64,000 nt of DNA from Jeotgalicoccus halotolerans (GTDB lineage: Bacteria; Bacillota; Bacilli; Staphylococcales; Salinicoccaceae): the NCBI RefSeq assembly GCF_003387165.1, contig NZ_QUMW01000009.1:248001-312000 (forward strand). Reading direction: 5' to 3'. The position numbers and the translations under genes were made by a program. Below the pieces are notes generated by a model. That model was not told where the DNA came from, made no database searches, and saw only the letters and a program-made list of their open reading frames with translations. Of the stretch, positions 1 to 9,193 are shown piece by piece. The stretch's first letter is position 1; each line of letters opens with the position of its first letter.

Positions 1-317
1 TGAAAATTGTGCTCGGCCTCGTTTTAATCGGTTCTGCTTTTTACGGTACAGTGTCAACTGCTGACCTTGCATGGCAGATGGGTGACCTCGGTGTAGGACT
101 GATGGCATGGATTAATGTTATCGGTATACTCATTCTGCAAAAACCGGCGCTTAAAGCGTTCAAGGATTATGAACGCCAGTACAAGCTGCAGAAAAAAGGA
201 GAAATCGACGAGATTGTCTATACACCGGAGCGCGGGGAATTTAAAGATCATAACTTCTGGGTGGATGAATACCCGAGAAGAGATGAAGAAGGCTACTCTT
301 ATCCGGACAGAAATTAA
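1..317 (+). CDS. Alanine/glycine:cation symporter (AgcS family), C-terminal part
   Basis: The gene enters from the left edge. The frame is open from base 3 and ends with TAA at 315-317, so only about the last 104 residues are seen. They hold one or two hydrophobic segments (first 45 residues, ending in an ILILQKPAL-like stretch), then a charged cytoplasmic tail with DYERQYK and a NFWVDEYPR end. That arrangement is typical of sodium:alanine (AgcS/AlsT) symporters, which import alanine or glycine with Na+. A complete relative lies at 50043-51506, so the strain has at least two paralogues. A GTG at base 9 is internal, not a start. The family call rests on the tail only. Confidence 0.7.
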   Translation, partial: KIVLGLVLIGSAFYGTVSTADLAWQMGDLGVGLMAWINVIGILILQKPALKAFKDYERQYKLQKKGEIDEIVYTPERGEFKDHNFWVDEYPRRDEEGYSYPDRN

Positions 318-325
318 TTTTTATG

Positions 326-355
326 AAGCATTCTCTTAACGGGAGTGCTTTCTTA
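326..355 (+). terminator. Rho-independent terminator of the symporter
   Basis: A 10-bp stem (326-335 with 341-350, G-U pairs included) with a 5-nt loop is followed by TTTCTT. It lies 8 nt after the stop codon. Confidence 0.7.
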
Positions 356-369
356 TGCAGTGAAATTAT

Positions 370-398
370 TTCGAAACGTGAAATACTTATGCTAAAAT
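370..398 (+). promoter_or_regulatory. Promoter of the M42 peptidase gene
   Basis: The -10 is TAAAAT (393-398) with an extended TG one base upstream. The -35 is a weak TTCGAA at 370-375 with a 17-nt spacer. It sits between the preceding terminator and the start codon at 432. Confidence 0.5.
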
Positions 399-431
399 TA
401 AAGAAACAACAATTTAAAAGGGGAATTTTAA

Positions 432-1508
432 ATGGATAAACAGCTTGAAATGTTAAAGGATTTAACCGATGTAAACGGTGTTGCGGGGTTTGAACATGCA
501 GTCAAACAGAAAGCTAAATCTTATCTCGAGCCGCTCAGCGATGAAATTATTGAAGACAATTTAGGCGGCGTTTACGGAAAGAAAAATGCAAAAGACGGCA
601 GTAAAACGATTCTGATTGGCGGCCATCTGGATGAAATCGGCTTTATGGTGACTGAAATCGATGACAGCGGCTTCCTCAAATTTACGCCGATTGGCGGCTG
701 GTGGAATCAGGTCATGCTGTCGCAGCGCATGCACATTACAACGGGTGAAGGAAAGGTCATCACCGGCGTAATCGGTTCGAAACCGCCGCACGTGCTGTCA
801 CCGGAAGAGCGTAAAAAGCCTGTTGAGATTAAAGATATGTTTATCGATATCGGTGTTGCCTCAAAAGATGAAGTGCTGGAAGCGGGCATTGAGCTCGGTG
901 ATATGGTGACACCGGCCTCGGAATTTGAAGAGATGACCAACAAAAATTACCTGCTCGCTAAAGCATGGGATAACCGTTACGGTGTCGCTTTATCAATCGA
1001 TGTAATGAAGAATCTTGAAAAAGAAGATATTAATATTAACCTGGTGAGCGGGGCGACAGTCCAGGAAGAAGTCGGCCTCCGCGGTGCGAAAGTGGCGGCG
1101 AATAAAGTGAAACCGGACCTTGCCATCGCAGTGGATGTCGGTCTCGCTATGGATACGCCGGGCATGAAATCATCAAACGGTACAGGAGATCTCGGCAAGG
1201 GTCCGCTGGTTCTCCTCCTAGACGGCTCGAACATCGGCCACGTACCGTTCAGAAAACACGTATTGGCAGTTGCCAAAGATAAAGATATCCCTGTACAATT
1301 ACAAGTGATTCCGGGCGGAGGCACGGATGCAGGTTCTTTCCACGTATCGAACGAAGGTGTGCCGTCACTCGCTATTGGAGTGCCGGTGCGCTACATGCAT
1401 TCAAACGTGTCTATTATGCATAAGGAAGACTACCAGAATGCGGTGAAACTCGTAACTGAAGTAGTCAAATCATTAAACGACGATAAGGTGGACGAAATTA
1501 TTTGGTAA
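432..1508 (+). CDS. M42 family metallopeptidase (glutamyl/deblocking aminopeptidase)
   Basis: A 358-residue cytosolic, probably multimeric di-zinc aminopeptidase that trims peptides from their N-terminus. Family metal ligands are visible in order: GGHLDEIG (His), AWDNR (Asp), VQEEVGLRG (the Glu-Glu pair holding the general base), AVDVG (Asp) and RYMHS (His). The ATG at 432 follows a GGGG ribosome site (421-424). Older annotation often calls these endoglucanases, which the motifs do not support. In Staphylococcus the same gene precedes the TrmH-type methylase and pheST. The stop overlaps the next start by 7 nt, so the two are translationally coupled. The peptide specificity is not evident. Confidence 0.88.
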   Translation: MDKQLEMLKDLTDVNGVAGFEHAVKQKAKSYLEPLSDEIIEDNLGGVYGKKNAKDGSKTILIGGHLDEIGFMVTEIDDSGFLKFTPIGGWWNQVMLSQRMHITTGEGKVITGVIGSKPPHVLSPEERKKPVEIKDMFIDIGVASKDEVLEAGIELGDMVTPASEFEEMTNKNYLLAKAWDNRYGVALSIDVMKNLEKEDININLVSGATVQEEVGLRGAKVAANKVKPDLAIAVDVGLAMDTPGMKSSNGTGDLGKGPLVLLLDGSNIGHVPFRKHVLAVAKDKDIPVQLQVIPGGGTDAGSFHVSNEGVPSLAIGVPVRYMHSNVSIMHKEDYQNAVKLVTEVVKSLNDDKVDEIIW

Positions 1509-2245
1509 AAGAAGTTATTTCTTCAAAAGATAACACGCGCATTAAAAATTACCGTAAGCTCCATACGGCAAAAGGGCGCAGAAAGTCAGACCAGTTTTTA
1601 ATCGAAGGTGTTCACTTAGTTGAAGAAGCGGTTAATTATAACCAGCCGGTCGATACGATTATTATCGAAGACGGTTTTAAGCACGATTTAAATATTGAAA
1701 AATTTAAGACGCTGTACGTTTCACCGGATGTTATGAAATCTTTATCGACACTCGAAACACCGCCAGGCATCGCAGCTGTGATGAATCAAAAATCGCCGGG
1801 CAAACTCGATTTTAACCGTGTGCTGCTGCTTGAAAATATCCAGGATCCGGGTAATCTCGGTACGCTGATCCGCACGGCGGATGCATTCGGTTTTAAAACA
1901 GTCTTGATTACACCGGAGAGCGCGGATCCGTATAATCCGAAAGTATTAAGAAGTGCCCAGGGCAGCCATTTCCATCTGAATATTTTACAACGCTCGGCAG
2001 CGGAAGCAGCTGAAACTTTTAAAGGCATTAAAATCGGCACCTCGCTCAATGACGCGGTCTACATTGATGACTTCAATAAGCCCGACGGTGATCTTATGCT
2101 TGTGCTCGGCAACGAAGGGCAGGGTTTGACAGACGAAACACTCAATCTGATGGATATCAATGCGAAAATTGCTATGCCTGGATCCAGTGAAAGTTTAAAC
2201 GTTGCGATTGCCGGTGCGATTATGATGCATCATTTTAAATCTTGA
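1502..2245 (+). CDS. TrmH/SpoU-family RNA 2'-O-methyltransferase
   Basis: A SPOUT-class SAM-dependent methylase of 247 residues, probably acting on ribose 2'-OH of rRNA. The N-terminal 75 residues form a substrate-binding domain (KGRRKSDQFLIEG). The trefoil-knot domain shows motif 1 NIQDPGNLGTLIRTADAFG, motif 2 LVLGNEGQGL and motif 3 SLNVAIAGAIMMH. The start is TTG at 1502 inside the last codons of the peptidase gene, supported by AAGGTGG about 13 nt upstream. The pheS promoter -35 overlaps its stop codon. Which nucleotide is methylated cannot be told from sequence. Confidence 0.88.
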   Translation: MVKEVISSKDNTRIKNYRKLHTAKGRRKSDQFLIEGVHLVEEAVNYNQPVDTIIIEDGFKHDLNIEKFKTLYVSPDVMKSLSTLETPPGIAAVMNQKSPGKLDFNRVLLLENIQDPGNLGTLIRTADAFGFKTVLITPESADPYNPKVLRSAQGSHFHLNILQRSAAEAAETFKGIKIGTSLNDAVYIDDFNKPDGDLMLVLGNEGQGLTDETLNLMDINAKIAMPGSSESLNVAIAGAIMMHHFKS

Positions 2246-2269
2246 TTTTAACTGTATTTCAGCTATAAT
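2242..2269 (+). promoter_or_regulatory. Promoter of the pheST T-box transcript
   Basis: TTGATT (2242-2247), a 16-nt spacer and a perfect TATAAT (2264-2269) lie just upstream of the T-box leader. Confidence 0.75.
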
Positions 2270-2275
2270 AAGTGT

Positions 2276-2505
2276 AACAATATTATAAAGCTGCTTCGGT
2301 TGAAGTTAGGAATAAATGATTATCGAGACCAGTCACAGAGAACATTAATATCAGCTGAAAATTAATGTATGGTTTTAATCAGTGTTCACCTGATTGATGA
2401 AGTATTTGGGACCGCGTCACCATATAGACGTCAATAAGTGTCTGCAGCTGCAGAAAATTAGGTGGTACCACGGAACTCCGTCCTTTTATTAGGACGGGGT
2501 TTTTA
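2276..2505 (+). promoter_or_regulatory. Phe-specific T-box riboswitch upstream of pheST
   Basis: The leader carries the canonical T-box bulge sequence AGGTGGTACCACGGA (2460-2474). It is followed by a terminator hairpin (2476-2483 with 2492-2499, then T5). A TTC codon at 2385-2387, flanked by AGTG and ACCTG, fits the specifier loop and reads phenylalanine, matching the downstream gene. By family knowledge, uncharged tRNA-Phe pairs with specifier and T-box and favours antitermination. The specifier is assigned from position and codon, without a fold. Confidence 0.93.
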
Positions 2506-2544
2506 TGTTTTTAATAATATTTTTAAATATGAGGAGTGACGGGC

Positions 2545-3609
2545 ATGACACAGGAGATGGAAACAACCCAGCTTGAATTTAACGATAAATTAAGCACAAT
2601 CAATAACAGTAAAGCACTCGCTGATCTACGCGTTGAATATTTAGGTAAAAAAGGCAAAGTAACCGGATTAATGAAAGAGATGAAAAATCTTTCTAATGAA
2701 GAACGTCCGGCTTACGGTCAAAAAGTAAACGAGCTGCGGACTCACATTGAGAAGCAAATCAGCGAACTTGAAACTGAACTGTCAAAACAGGCGATGGAGA
2801 AAAAACTGGCAGAAGAAACAATCGACGTGACACTGCCGGGCCGCACGCTTGAAATTGGCGGTTCGAACCCGATCGACCGGATTGTAGAAGACATCGAGGA
2901 TTTCTTCATCGGCCTCGGTTATGAAATTAAAGAGGGCTACGAAGTCGAGCAGGATTACTACAACTTTGAAGCGCTGAATCTGCCGAAATCACATCCGGCA
3001 CGCGATATGCAGGACAGCTTTTACATTTCTGAAGAGATTCTGCTCCGCACGCACACGTCACCGGTGCAGGCGCGCACACTTGAAGCGCAAAATGGCGAAG
3101 GCCCGGTTAAAATTATCTGTCCCGGAAAAGTGTACCGCCGCGACAGCGATGACGCGACGCATTCACATCAGTTTACGCAAATTGAAGGCCTCGTTGTCGA
3201 TAAAAATATTCACCTCAGCGACTTAAAAGGCACGCTTGAGTTATTTGCGAAAGAAATTTTCGGCGCAGACAGAGAAGTCCGTCTCCGTCCGAGCTACTTC
3301 CCGTTCACAGAGCCGAGCGTTGAAGTGGATATTTCATGCTTTAAATGTAAAGGCGCGGGCTGCAACGTCTGCAAACAGACAGGCTGGATAGAAATTCTCG
3401 GTGCCGGCATGGTGCATCCGAACGTACTTGAAATGGCTGGCTTCGATTCAAAAGAGTATTCCGGATTTGCTTTCGGAATGGGGCCGGACCGCGTAGCTAT
3501 GCTGAAGTACGGTATCGAAGATATCCGGCATTTATACACGAATGATTTAAGATTTATCGATCAGTTTATTCCGACAGAGGATGGAGGAGAATTAAATGAG
3601 AGTATCTAG
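2545..3609 (+). CDS. pheS: Phenylalanine--tRNA ligase alpha subunit
   Basis: Catalytic class II subunit of the alpha2-beta2 enzyme that charges tRNA-Phe. It has an N-terminal coiled coil (about residues 1-85, with [12 protein letters not shown]) and then the aminoacyl-adenylate core with [11 protein letters not shown], a Cys-rich [12 protein letters not shown] insertion and the class II motif 3 region [18 protein letters not shown] choose ATG 2545 (354 residues) because GAGGAG at 2531-2536 is spaced 8 nt from it; a GTG at 2536 lies within that ribosome site. The 3' end overlaps pheT by 14 nt. Expression follows the Phe T-box. Confidence 0.97.
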   Translation: MTQEMETTQLEFNDKLSTINNSKALADLRVEYLGKKGKVTGLMKEMKNLSNEERPAYGQKVNELRTHIEKQISELETELSKQAMEKKLAEETIDVTLPGRTLEIGGSNPIDRIVEDIEDFFIGLGYEIKEGYEVEQDYYNFEALNLPKSHPARDMQDSFYISEEILLRTHTSPVQARTLEAQNGEGPVKIICPGKVYRRDSDDATHSHQFTQIEGLVVDKNIHLSDLKGTLELFAKEIFGADREVRLRPSYFPFTEPSVEVDISCFKCKGAGCNVCKQTGWIEILGAGMVHPNVLEMAGFDSKEYSGFAFGMGPDRVAMLKYGIEDIRHLYTNDLRFIDQFIPTEDGGELNESI

Positions 3610-5998
3610 AGAGTGGCTGGAGACGTTTATCGATGTTAAAGTGCCGACAGATGAACTTGCTGAAACTATTACGCGCGGCGGGATTGAAGTGGACGACCTT
3701 ATCGATTACACAAAAGATATCAAAAAACTTGTTGTGGGCTATGTGAAGTCGGTTAAACCGCATCCTGAAGCGGACCGTCTCAACTTGTGCGAAGTAGACA
3801 CGGGCAAAGAAACAACGCAGATTGTCTGCGGTGCACCAAACGTGCAGAAAGACAGCTACGTTATCGTCTCGAAAGTCGGGGGCAGACTGCCGGGCGGCAT
3901 CAAAATTAAGCGTGCCAAACTCCGCGGCGAAGTGTCGGAAGGCATGATCTGTTCATTAGAAGAGATTGGTGTAAAAGAAGAATTTGTCCCGGCTGAATAT
4001 CAGGGCGGCATCTTCATGTTCAAGTCAGAGCAGACACCTGGCGAAGATGCGCTTAGAGCTTTGTATCTGGATGACCAGGTGCTTGAGTTCGACTTAACAC
4101 CGAACCGTAAAGATGCACTGTCGATGATCGGGGCTGCATACGAAACACGCGCCCTGTTCGGCGGCGAAGTTGAAGTGCCGGAAGAGACAGTATCCGAAGC
4201 TGATGATATTGTGACAATGACAGTTGAAAACGAAGATGCCGAAGCAGTGCCGTTTTACGCAGTTCGTGAAGTGTGGGATGTTGAAATTAAACCTGCGCCG
4301 TTATGGATGCAGATCCGTTTAATTAAAGCGGGTATCCGTCCGATTAATAATGTCGTTGATATTTCGAACTACGTGTTAATGGAATACGGCCAGCCGCTCC
4401 ATATGTTTGACCGCGACCGCATCGGTTCTGATAAAATCGTGACGCGTTTTGCACGTGAAAACGAGAAGTTCACGACGCTCGACGGCAAGGAACGCACGCT
4501 GAATACTGAAGATATCATCATTACAAATGGCGAGGTGCCAATCGCTCTCGCCGGTGTCATGGGCGGCCAGGATTCAGAAGTGACAGAGCAGACAATGAAC
4601 GTTGTTATTGAGTCGGCTTTATTCGACCCGGTTAAAATCCGCAAAGCGAGCAGCCGCCTGAACCTTCGCAGTGAAGCATCACAGCGTTTCGAAAAAGGCG
4701 TCTCGCATGAATTTATTTTACCGGCGGTAAACCGCGCAGCATATTTATTAGAAAAATATGCAGGCGGCAAGACGCTTAAAGGAATTGCATCGGAAGGACA
4801 GCTCGATTTGGAACCGGGTGTGATTCAGACATCTGCGGACTTTATCAATAACCGTCTCGGTACGGAACTGACGGTGGCTGAAATTCTCGGAATACTGCAA
4901 AGACTCGGTCTCGGCGCAGAAGAGAAAGACGGTGCGATTGATGTACTGATTCCGTCACGCCGCGACGATTTGAAAATTCCTGAAGATATTTCCGAGGAAG
5001 TGGCGCGTATTTTCGGTTACGATAATATTCCGTCCACACTGCCTCAATACTCGGTCATTACACCGGGGCGTTTGTCAGATGAGCAGCAGGAAGTCCGCGT
5101 GATTAAACGCCAGCTGAATGCGCAGGGCTTCTCACAGGCAATTAACTACGCGCTCACCAGCAAAAAGCGCATCGGCGAGTTTACGACGCTGACCGATTCA
5201 CTCGCACTGTTAATGCCGATGAGCGAAGACCGCGCAGTGCTTAGAACTTCTCTTGTGCCGCACCTGGTGGATAACGCGACTTACAACGTCAACCGCCAGC
5301 AGAAAAATGTGTCACTGTTTGAAATCGGCAAGATTTTTAAGACGAACGGACAGGATCAGCTGCCAGATGAAATTGAAATGCTGGCAGGTATCGTCACAGG
5401 AGACCAGCACAAGACTGCCTGGATGAACACAAGGGTACCGTCTGATTTCTACACGGTAAAAGGTGTGCTGGAGTCATTGTTTAAAAAACTCGGGCTCGTT
5501 GACCGCGTAACTTACAAACAGTCATCTGTACACGATGAACTCCACCCGGGCCGCACGGCAGAAGTCTATCTGGACGATAAAGTCATCGGCTTCGCAGGCG
5601 AACTGCACCCGCAGTACGCTGAAGATCATGACCTCGGCCAGACGGCAGTTTTTGAAATTAACCTCGCAGAAGTACTGCGCGTTAAAACAGGCAGCATACT
5701 GTATGAATTCCTGCCGAAATATCCGTCGATGTCACGCGACGTTGCGCTGGAAGTTGAAAGCGACGTGCAAGTATCTGAGATTATCGGAAAAATTAAAACT
5801 GCGGCGCCGAAATATTTAGCGGACGTTTATCCGTTTGATGTATACGAAGGCGAGCATATCGCAGACGGCAAAAAATCTGTCGCCCTGCACCTCACATATT
5901 TAAACAAGGAAAAAACGCTCACCGATAAAGATATCGAAGCACTTCACACTCCTGTAGAAGAAGCTTTAAAAGAAGCGGGCTATATATTAAGAGGATAA
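3596..5998 (+). CDS. pheT: Phenylalanine--tRNA ligase beta subunit
   Basis: Non-catalytic partner of PheS, 800 residues, the usual length in Staphylococcus. Domains in order: EMAP/tRNA-binding fold (about 40-150, [18 protein letters not shown]), B3/4 editing domain (about 205-400), B5 (about 405-480) and a C-terminal FDX-ACB domain (about 705-798, [16 protein letters not shown]) that holds the tRNA anticodon stem. GGAGGAG precedes ATG 3596. It overlaps the end of pheS, so translation is coupled. A strong terminator follows at once. RNase HIII, which follows pheT in S. aureus, is absent here. Confidence 0.97.
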   Translation: MRVSREWLETFIDVKVPTDELAETITRGGIEVDDLIDYTKDIKKLVVGYVKSVKPHPEADRLNLCEVDTGKETTQIVCGAPNVQKDSYVIVSKVGGRLPGGIKIKRAKLRGEVSEGMICSLEEIGVKEEFVPAEYQGGIFMFKSEQTPGEDALRALYLDDQVLEFDLTPNRKDALSMIGAAYETRALFGGEVEVPEETVSEADDIVTMTVENEDAEAVPFYAVREVWDVEIKPAPLWMQIRLIKAGIRPINNVVDISNYVLMEYGQPLHMFDRDRIGSDKIVTRFARENEKFTTLDGKERTLNTEDIIITNGEVPIALAGVMGGQDSEVTEQTMNVVIESALFDPVKIRKASSRLNLRSEASQRFEKGVSHEFILPAVNRAAYLLEKYAGGKTLKGIASEGQLDLEPGVIQTSADFINNRLGTELTVAEILGILQRLGLGAEEKDGAIDVLIPSRRDDLKIPEDISEEVARIFGYDNIPSTLPQYSVITPGRLSDEQQEVRVIKRQLNAQGFSQAINYALTSKKRIGEFTTLTDSLALLMPMSEDRAVLRTSLVPHLVDNATYNVNRQQKNVSLFEIGKIFKTNGQDQLPDEIEMLAGIVTGDQHKTAWMNTRVPSDFYTVKGVLESLFKKLGLVDRVTYKQSSVHDELHPGRTAEVYLDDKVIGFAGELHPQYAEDHDLGQTAVFEINLAEVLRVKTGSILYEFLPKYPSMSRDVALEVESDVQVSEIIGKIKTAAPKYLADVYPFDVYEGEHIADGKKSVALHLTYLNKEKTLTDKDIEALHTPVEEALKEAGYILRG

Positions 5999-6007
5999 AA
6001 TAAAGAG

Positions 6008-6037
6008 AAGCAGAGACGAAATTTGTCTCTGCTTTTT
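6008..6037 (+). terminator. Terminator of pheST
   Basis: A perfect 10-bp stem (6008-6017 with 6025-6034), a 7-nt loop and a run of six T lie 10 nt after pheT. Confidence 0.9.
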
Positions 6038-6069
6038 TGCTTGATGGATGGTGAATTGCCGGGCAGTTT

Positions 6070-6307
6070 GCATTAGTGATGAAGATTTTGCGCTGGGTAA
6101 TGCGTTTTGAGGTCGGTTTTGCATTAGTCTGCTGTTTAATGCACTGACTAATGCGTTTCAAGTTGTATTATGCATTAGTCTGGTCATTTATGCTCTTACT
6201 AATGTTTTTTAAGTGCTATTTCGCATTAGTAAGATTCTTTTTATCGTGACTAATGCATTTTGAAGTAGATTTTGCATTAATCTGGTCAATTGTGATTACA
6301 CAAATGC
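6070..6307 (+). repeat. 51-bp tandem array, family A (GCATTAGT palindromes), 5 units
   Basis: Five units start at 6070, 6121, 6172, 6223 and 6274, exactly 51 bp apart. Each is arm GCATTAGT, an 18-nt centre, inverted arm ACTAATGC and a 17-nt spacer. Arms are kept with 0-2 changes (outer ones GGTAATGC and ACAAATGC), while centres differ almost completely between units. There is no convincing gene in it. It begins right after the pheT terminator, and a second array family joins its right end. The same family recurs at 17597-17681. Confidence 0.92.
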
Positions 6308-6315
6308 ATGAAAAC

Positions 6316-6451
6316 GAGCAAGGTAGCGATAAAAACCATGACCCTGCTCATAATGAAGACGAAAATGAGCAAGGTAGCGATAAAAACCATGACCCTGCTC
6401 ATAATGAAGACGAAAACGAGCAAGGACACTCCTAAAACGTCAGCCTTGCTC
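6316..6451 (+). repeat. 51-bp tandem array, family B (GAGCAAGG palindromes), 3 units
   Basis: Units start at 6316, 6367 and 6418. Each is GAGCAAGG, an 18-nt centre and an inverted arm CCCTGCTC or CCTTGCTC, with a 17-nt spacer: the same plan as family A with other arms. Units 1 and 2 share the centre containing GCGATAAAAACCATG. Unit 3 keeps both arms and the 18-nt distance but has an unrelated centre with an in-frame stop, which argues against coding. Family A ends only 8 nt upstream. The inverted equivalent is at 17200-17590. The rest up to 6565 shows nothing I can name. Confidence 0.9.
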
Positions 6452-6565
6452 AGCACGGAGGACTAAGAAGAAGAAAAACCACTAAAATGGAGAGAACTCC
6501 CAAAAATCAGCTGCACCTATCATCAAAATCATCCGCAAACCCAATCCCGGCACCATTTTAATTCC

Positions 6566-6594
6566 TTGTATTAACATTAGGGGATAAGTATAAT
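6566..6594 (+). promoter_or_regulatory. Promoter of zapA-cvpA
   Basis: TTGTAT (6566-6571), a 17-nt spacer and a perfect TATAAT (6589-6594) lie about 58 nt before zapA. Confidence 0.75.
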
Positions 6595-6651
6595 AAACTA
6601 TTGAAATAGGTAAATGTGTGAGAAATTTTATCGAGATGGGGGCAATGTAAT

Positions 6652-6915
6652 ATGAGCGGAAAGAAAACACGCATTGCTGTAAAAATATACAATGAGTACT
6701 ATACGCTGGTCGGCCGCGAGAACGAGGACCATCTGAGACGGGTGGCTGATGCTGTCGACAGTAATATTACGGCGATTGCTTCTAAGAGTCCGGGGCTTGA
6801 TACGACAAGAAAAGCGGTGCTTACGGCTTGTAATATTATGGATGATTATATAAAGTTAAAAGAAAAATACGAGGCGCTGGAAAAAGAACACAGCGCGCTT
6901 AAAAAAGGGAACTAG
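6652..6915 (+). CDS. zapA: Cell division protein ZapA
   Basis: An 87-residue cytoplasmic protein that bundles FtsZ filaments and stabilises the Z ring. The N-terminal part (residues 5-45) matches the ZapA fold, with IAVKIYNEYYTLVG and a DHLRRVADAVD helix. The C-terminus (about 55-87) is a heptad-rich coiled coil for dimerisation (IKLKEKYEALEKEHSALKK). ATG 6652 follows GATGGGGG. In Staphylococcus and Bacillus zapA lies just before cvpA and polX, as here, with 3 nt to cvpA. Confidence 0.9.
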   Translation: MSGKKTRIAVKIYNEYYTLVGRENEDHLRRVADAVDSNITAIASKSPGLDTTRKAVLTACNIMDDYIKLKEKYEALEKEHSALKKGN

Positions 6916-6918
6916 CTT

Positions 6919-7452
6919 ATGACTTTGATACTTCTACTTATACTTTTAATCGGACTGATTGCCGGTTACCGCCGCGGGGCAGTGCTCCAGTTTATGCACC
7001 TGCTCGGTACAATATCGGCAATCGTCATTGCTTCATTAAATTATGAAACACTCGGCAGCAGATTTTATTTAATCATGCCGTACCCGTCCACTGCCCAGGA
7101 GAATCCGAATCCGGTGCTCAGCGAAGTCGGTAATTTTGAATATGCCTACTATTATATGTTTGCTTTCTTTATTATTTTTATCGTCAGCAAAGTAGTGATT
7201 CAGATTATCGTTAGCGGATTTGATTATTTCCAGCAGGTCACAACCGGAGGACTTACGACCAGTATTACCGGTACAGTGCTCGGCCTCATCGAAGCGGTGT
7301 ACTTTATCGTTGTCATACTGTTTTTCGCTGCAACGATTCCTTATCTGCCGCTGCAGGAAGCTCTGGCGGATTCGGGCATTGCCACATTTATAATGGAACA
7401 CACATTTATAGTATCAGACAAATTAATAGAATGGATACAAGTAGAGTCATAG
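6919..7452 (+). CDS. CvpA family membrane protein
   Basis: A 177-residue integral membrane protein with about four hydrophobic segments. The first begins at the N-terminus (LILLLILLIGLIAGYRRG) and the GYRRGAV motif after it is the family hallmark (PF02674). The family is named after E. coli CvpA, needed for colicin V production; its role in Gram-positives is unsettled. It is co-transcribed with zapA. A hairpin terminator is built over its stop codon, so readthrough into polX is probably partial. Confidence 0.87.
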   Translation: MTLILLLILLIGLIAGYRRGAVLQFMHLLGTISAIVIASLNYETLGSRFYLIMPYPSTAQENPNPVLSEVGNFEYAYYYMFAFFIIFIVSKVVIQIIVSGFDYFQQVTTGGLTTSITGTVLGLIEAVYFIVVILFFAATIPYLPLQEALADSGIATFIMEHTFIVSDKLIEWIQVES

Positions 7453-7469
7453 AGATATGACTCTTTTTT
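7444..7469 (+). terminator. Terminator or attenuator overlapping the cvpA stop codon
   Basis: A perfect 8-bp stem (7444-7451 with 7456-7463), a GAGA loop and T6 follow. The 5' arm contains the last cvpA codons, and the T-run lies just before the polX ribosome site. Confidence 0.75.
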
Positions 7470-7480
7470 CGGAGGTAGAC

Positions 7481-9193
7481 ATGAATAAAAAAGATGTAAT
7501 CAGGCTGCTCGAAAAGATAGCAGTATATATGGAACTGAACTTGGAGAATCCCTTTAAAGTTTCCGCCTACAGAAAGGCGGCGGCGTCTTTAGAAGCTGAC
7601 GGGAGAACCCTCGGGGAAATCCCTGATTTCAGCGCGCTGAAAGGTATCGGCAAAGGAACTAACGAGGTGATTACGGAGTTCGTTCAAACAGGCGAGTCAT
7701 CGGTCTTAAAAGAATTAGAAGATAAAGTGCCGAGCGGCCTGATCCGCATGCTGAAACTCCCAACGCTCGGGCCGAAAAAAATTGCGAAAATTCACGATGA
7801 GCTCGGCATCAGCACGCTGGAAGATTTAAAAGCGGCCTGTGAAGCCAAAAAGGTCAGTGCGCTTTCAGGCTTCGGCAAAAAGACGGAAGAGAACATTTTA
7901 AAATCGATAGAATCGGTACTGACCAGACCTGAACGCTATCCGCTTGCCCGTATATTAAAATTTAAAAAAGTAATTACGGACGTTATCGAGACGATTCCGG
8001 GCGTCGAACGCTACGATATGACAGGCAGCGGCCGCCGGACAAAAGAAACGTCGAGAGATCTGGACTTTATCGTTAAAGTGGAAGATTATGAACTGTTTAC
8101 AGAAACTATGATTAATCAGAGTTTCGTAACAGATGTAGTGTCCCGGGGCGATAAGAAATTGTCGATTGAAATCGAGCACGACTTCGAACAGATTAACGTC
8201 GATTTCAGATTTGTTAACGGCGAAGAATATATTTCAACGCTGCAGCATTTTACAGGTTCAAAAGACCATAACGTAAAAATGCGCCAAATCGCAAAAGCGC
8301 GCGGTGAAAAAATAAGCGAATACGGCGTTGAAACAAAAGAGGGCGTAAAAACTTTCGACACGGAAAGAGAGTTCTACGAACACTTCGACCTGCCTTATAT
8401 TCCGCCGGCTATGCGGGAAACGGGCAAGGAAACCGATGTCGGCATTAAAGAAATTGTTAAACCGGAAGATATTAAAGGCGACCTGCACATGCATACCGTA
8501 TACAGCGACGGCGCCTGCAGTGTGAGGGAAATGGTAGAGGCTGCAAGGCAAAAAGGCTACGAATATATCGTGATTACTGATCACTCGAAAAGTCTGCGGG
8601 TGGCCAACGGCTTAAGCGACGAACGTCTGCTTCAGCAGCTCAAAGAAATCAGGGAGATCGATGCGGAATATGACGATATCGACGTTTACAGCGGTACGGA
8701 AATGGATATTTTAGCCGACGGTACACTCGACTATTCAGACGAAATATTACAAAAACTGGATTACGTCATTGCCGCCATTCATTCGAGTTTCCAGCAGTCT
8801 GAAGAACAAATTATGAACCGTCTGAAAACGGCGATGGATAATCCTTACGTGCGGCACATCGCTCATCCGACGGGGCGGTTAATCGGTGTGCGGGACGGGT
8901 ATCCGGTAAATATGGACGACTTGTTTCTTTATGCACAGAAGACAAATACGGTGCTTGAAATTAATGCCAATCCGCAGCGTCTTGATCTGTCTTCGGACGT
9001 CATTCATAACCGAGATGTGATGTTTACAGTCAACACCGATGCGCACCATACCGATCATTTCGACTTTATGAAGTACGGCGTGGCTGCGCTGCAGAAAGCC
9101 TTCGTGAAAAAATCGCAGGTATTGAACACATGCACAAGAGAAGAATTTAAAGCATTTATTAAAAAAGGTAAGCAGAGTGATATAAATGAATGA
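7481..9193 (+). CDS. polX: DNA polymerase/3'-5' exonuclease PolX
   Basis: A 570-residue family X polymerase for base-excision and gap-filling repair. The N-terminal helix-hairpin-helix and palm (about 1-315) contain the GSGRRTKETSRDLDFIV nucleotidyltransferase motif. A C-terminal PHP domain (about 335-570) supplies Mn-dependent exonuclease and AP-endonuclease activity; ligands are visible in GDLHMHTVYSDG, ITDHS, HPTGR and NTDAHH. I choose ATG 7481 because CGGAGGTAGAC is directly upstream and this gives the S. aureus length; an in-frame ATG at 7457 sits inside the terminator hairpin. It overlaps mutS2 by 8 nt. Confidence 0.94.
   Translation: MNKKDVIRLLEKIAVYMELNLENPFKVSAYRKAAASLEADGRTLGEIPDFSALKGIGKGTNEVITEFVQTGESSVLKELEDKVPSGLIRMLKLPTLGPKKIAKIHDELGISTLEDLKAACEAKKVSALSGFGKKTEENILKSIESVLTRPERYPLARILKFKKVITDVIETIPGVERYDMTGSGRRTKETSRDLDFIVKVEDYELFTETMINQSFVTDVVSRGDKKLSIEIEHDFEQINVDFRFVNGEEYISTLQHFTGSKDHNVKMRQIAKARGEKISEYGVETKEGVKTFDTEREFYEHFDLPYIPPAMRETGKETDVGIKEIVKPEDIKGDLHMHTVYSDGACSVREMVEAARQKGYEYIVITDHSKSLRVANGLSDERLLQQLKEIREIDAEYDDIDVYSGTEMDILADGTLDYSDEILQKLDYVIAAIHSSFQQSEEQIMNRLKTAMDNPYVRHIAHPTGRLIGVRDGYPVNMDDLFLYAQKTNTVLEINANPQRLDLSSDVIHNRDVMFTVNTDAHHTDHFDFMKYGVAALQKAFVKKSQVLNTCTREEFKAFIKKGKQSDINE

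Noticed and set aside
2536-2544. GTG start for pheS nine bases upstream
   Set aside because: This GTG lies within the GAGGAG ribosome site that fits ATG 2545; the same reasoning was used for valS (GTG 37019).
6253-6435. 60-codon plus-strand frame across both array families
   Set aside because: It spans the junction of two repeat families, lacks a ribosome site and stops in the third unit.
6482-6670. Minus-strand frame of up to 62 codons (hydrophobic C-terminal part)
   Set aside because: It crosses the zapA promoter and start, has no ribosome site and no recognisable family.
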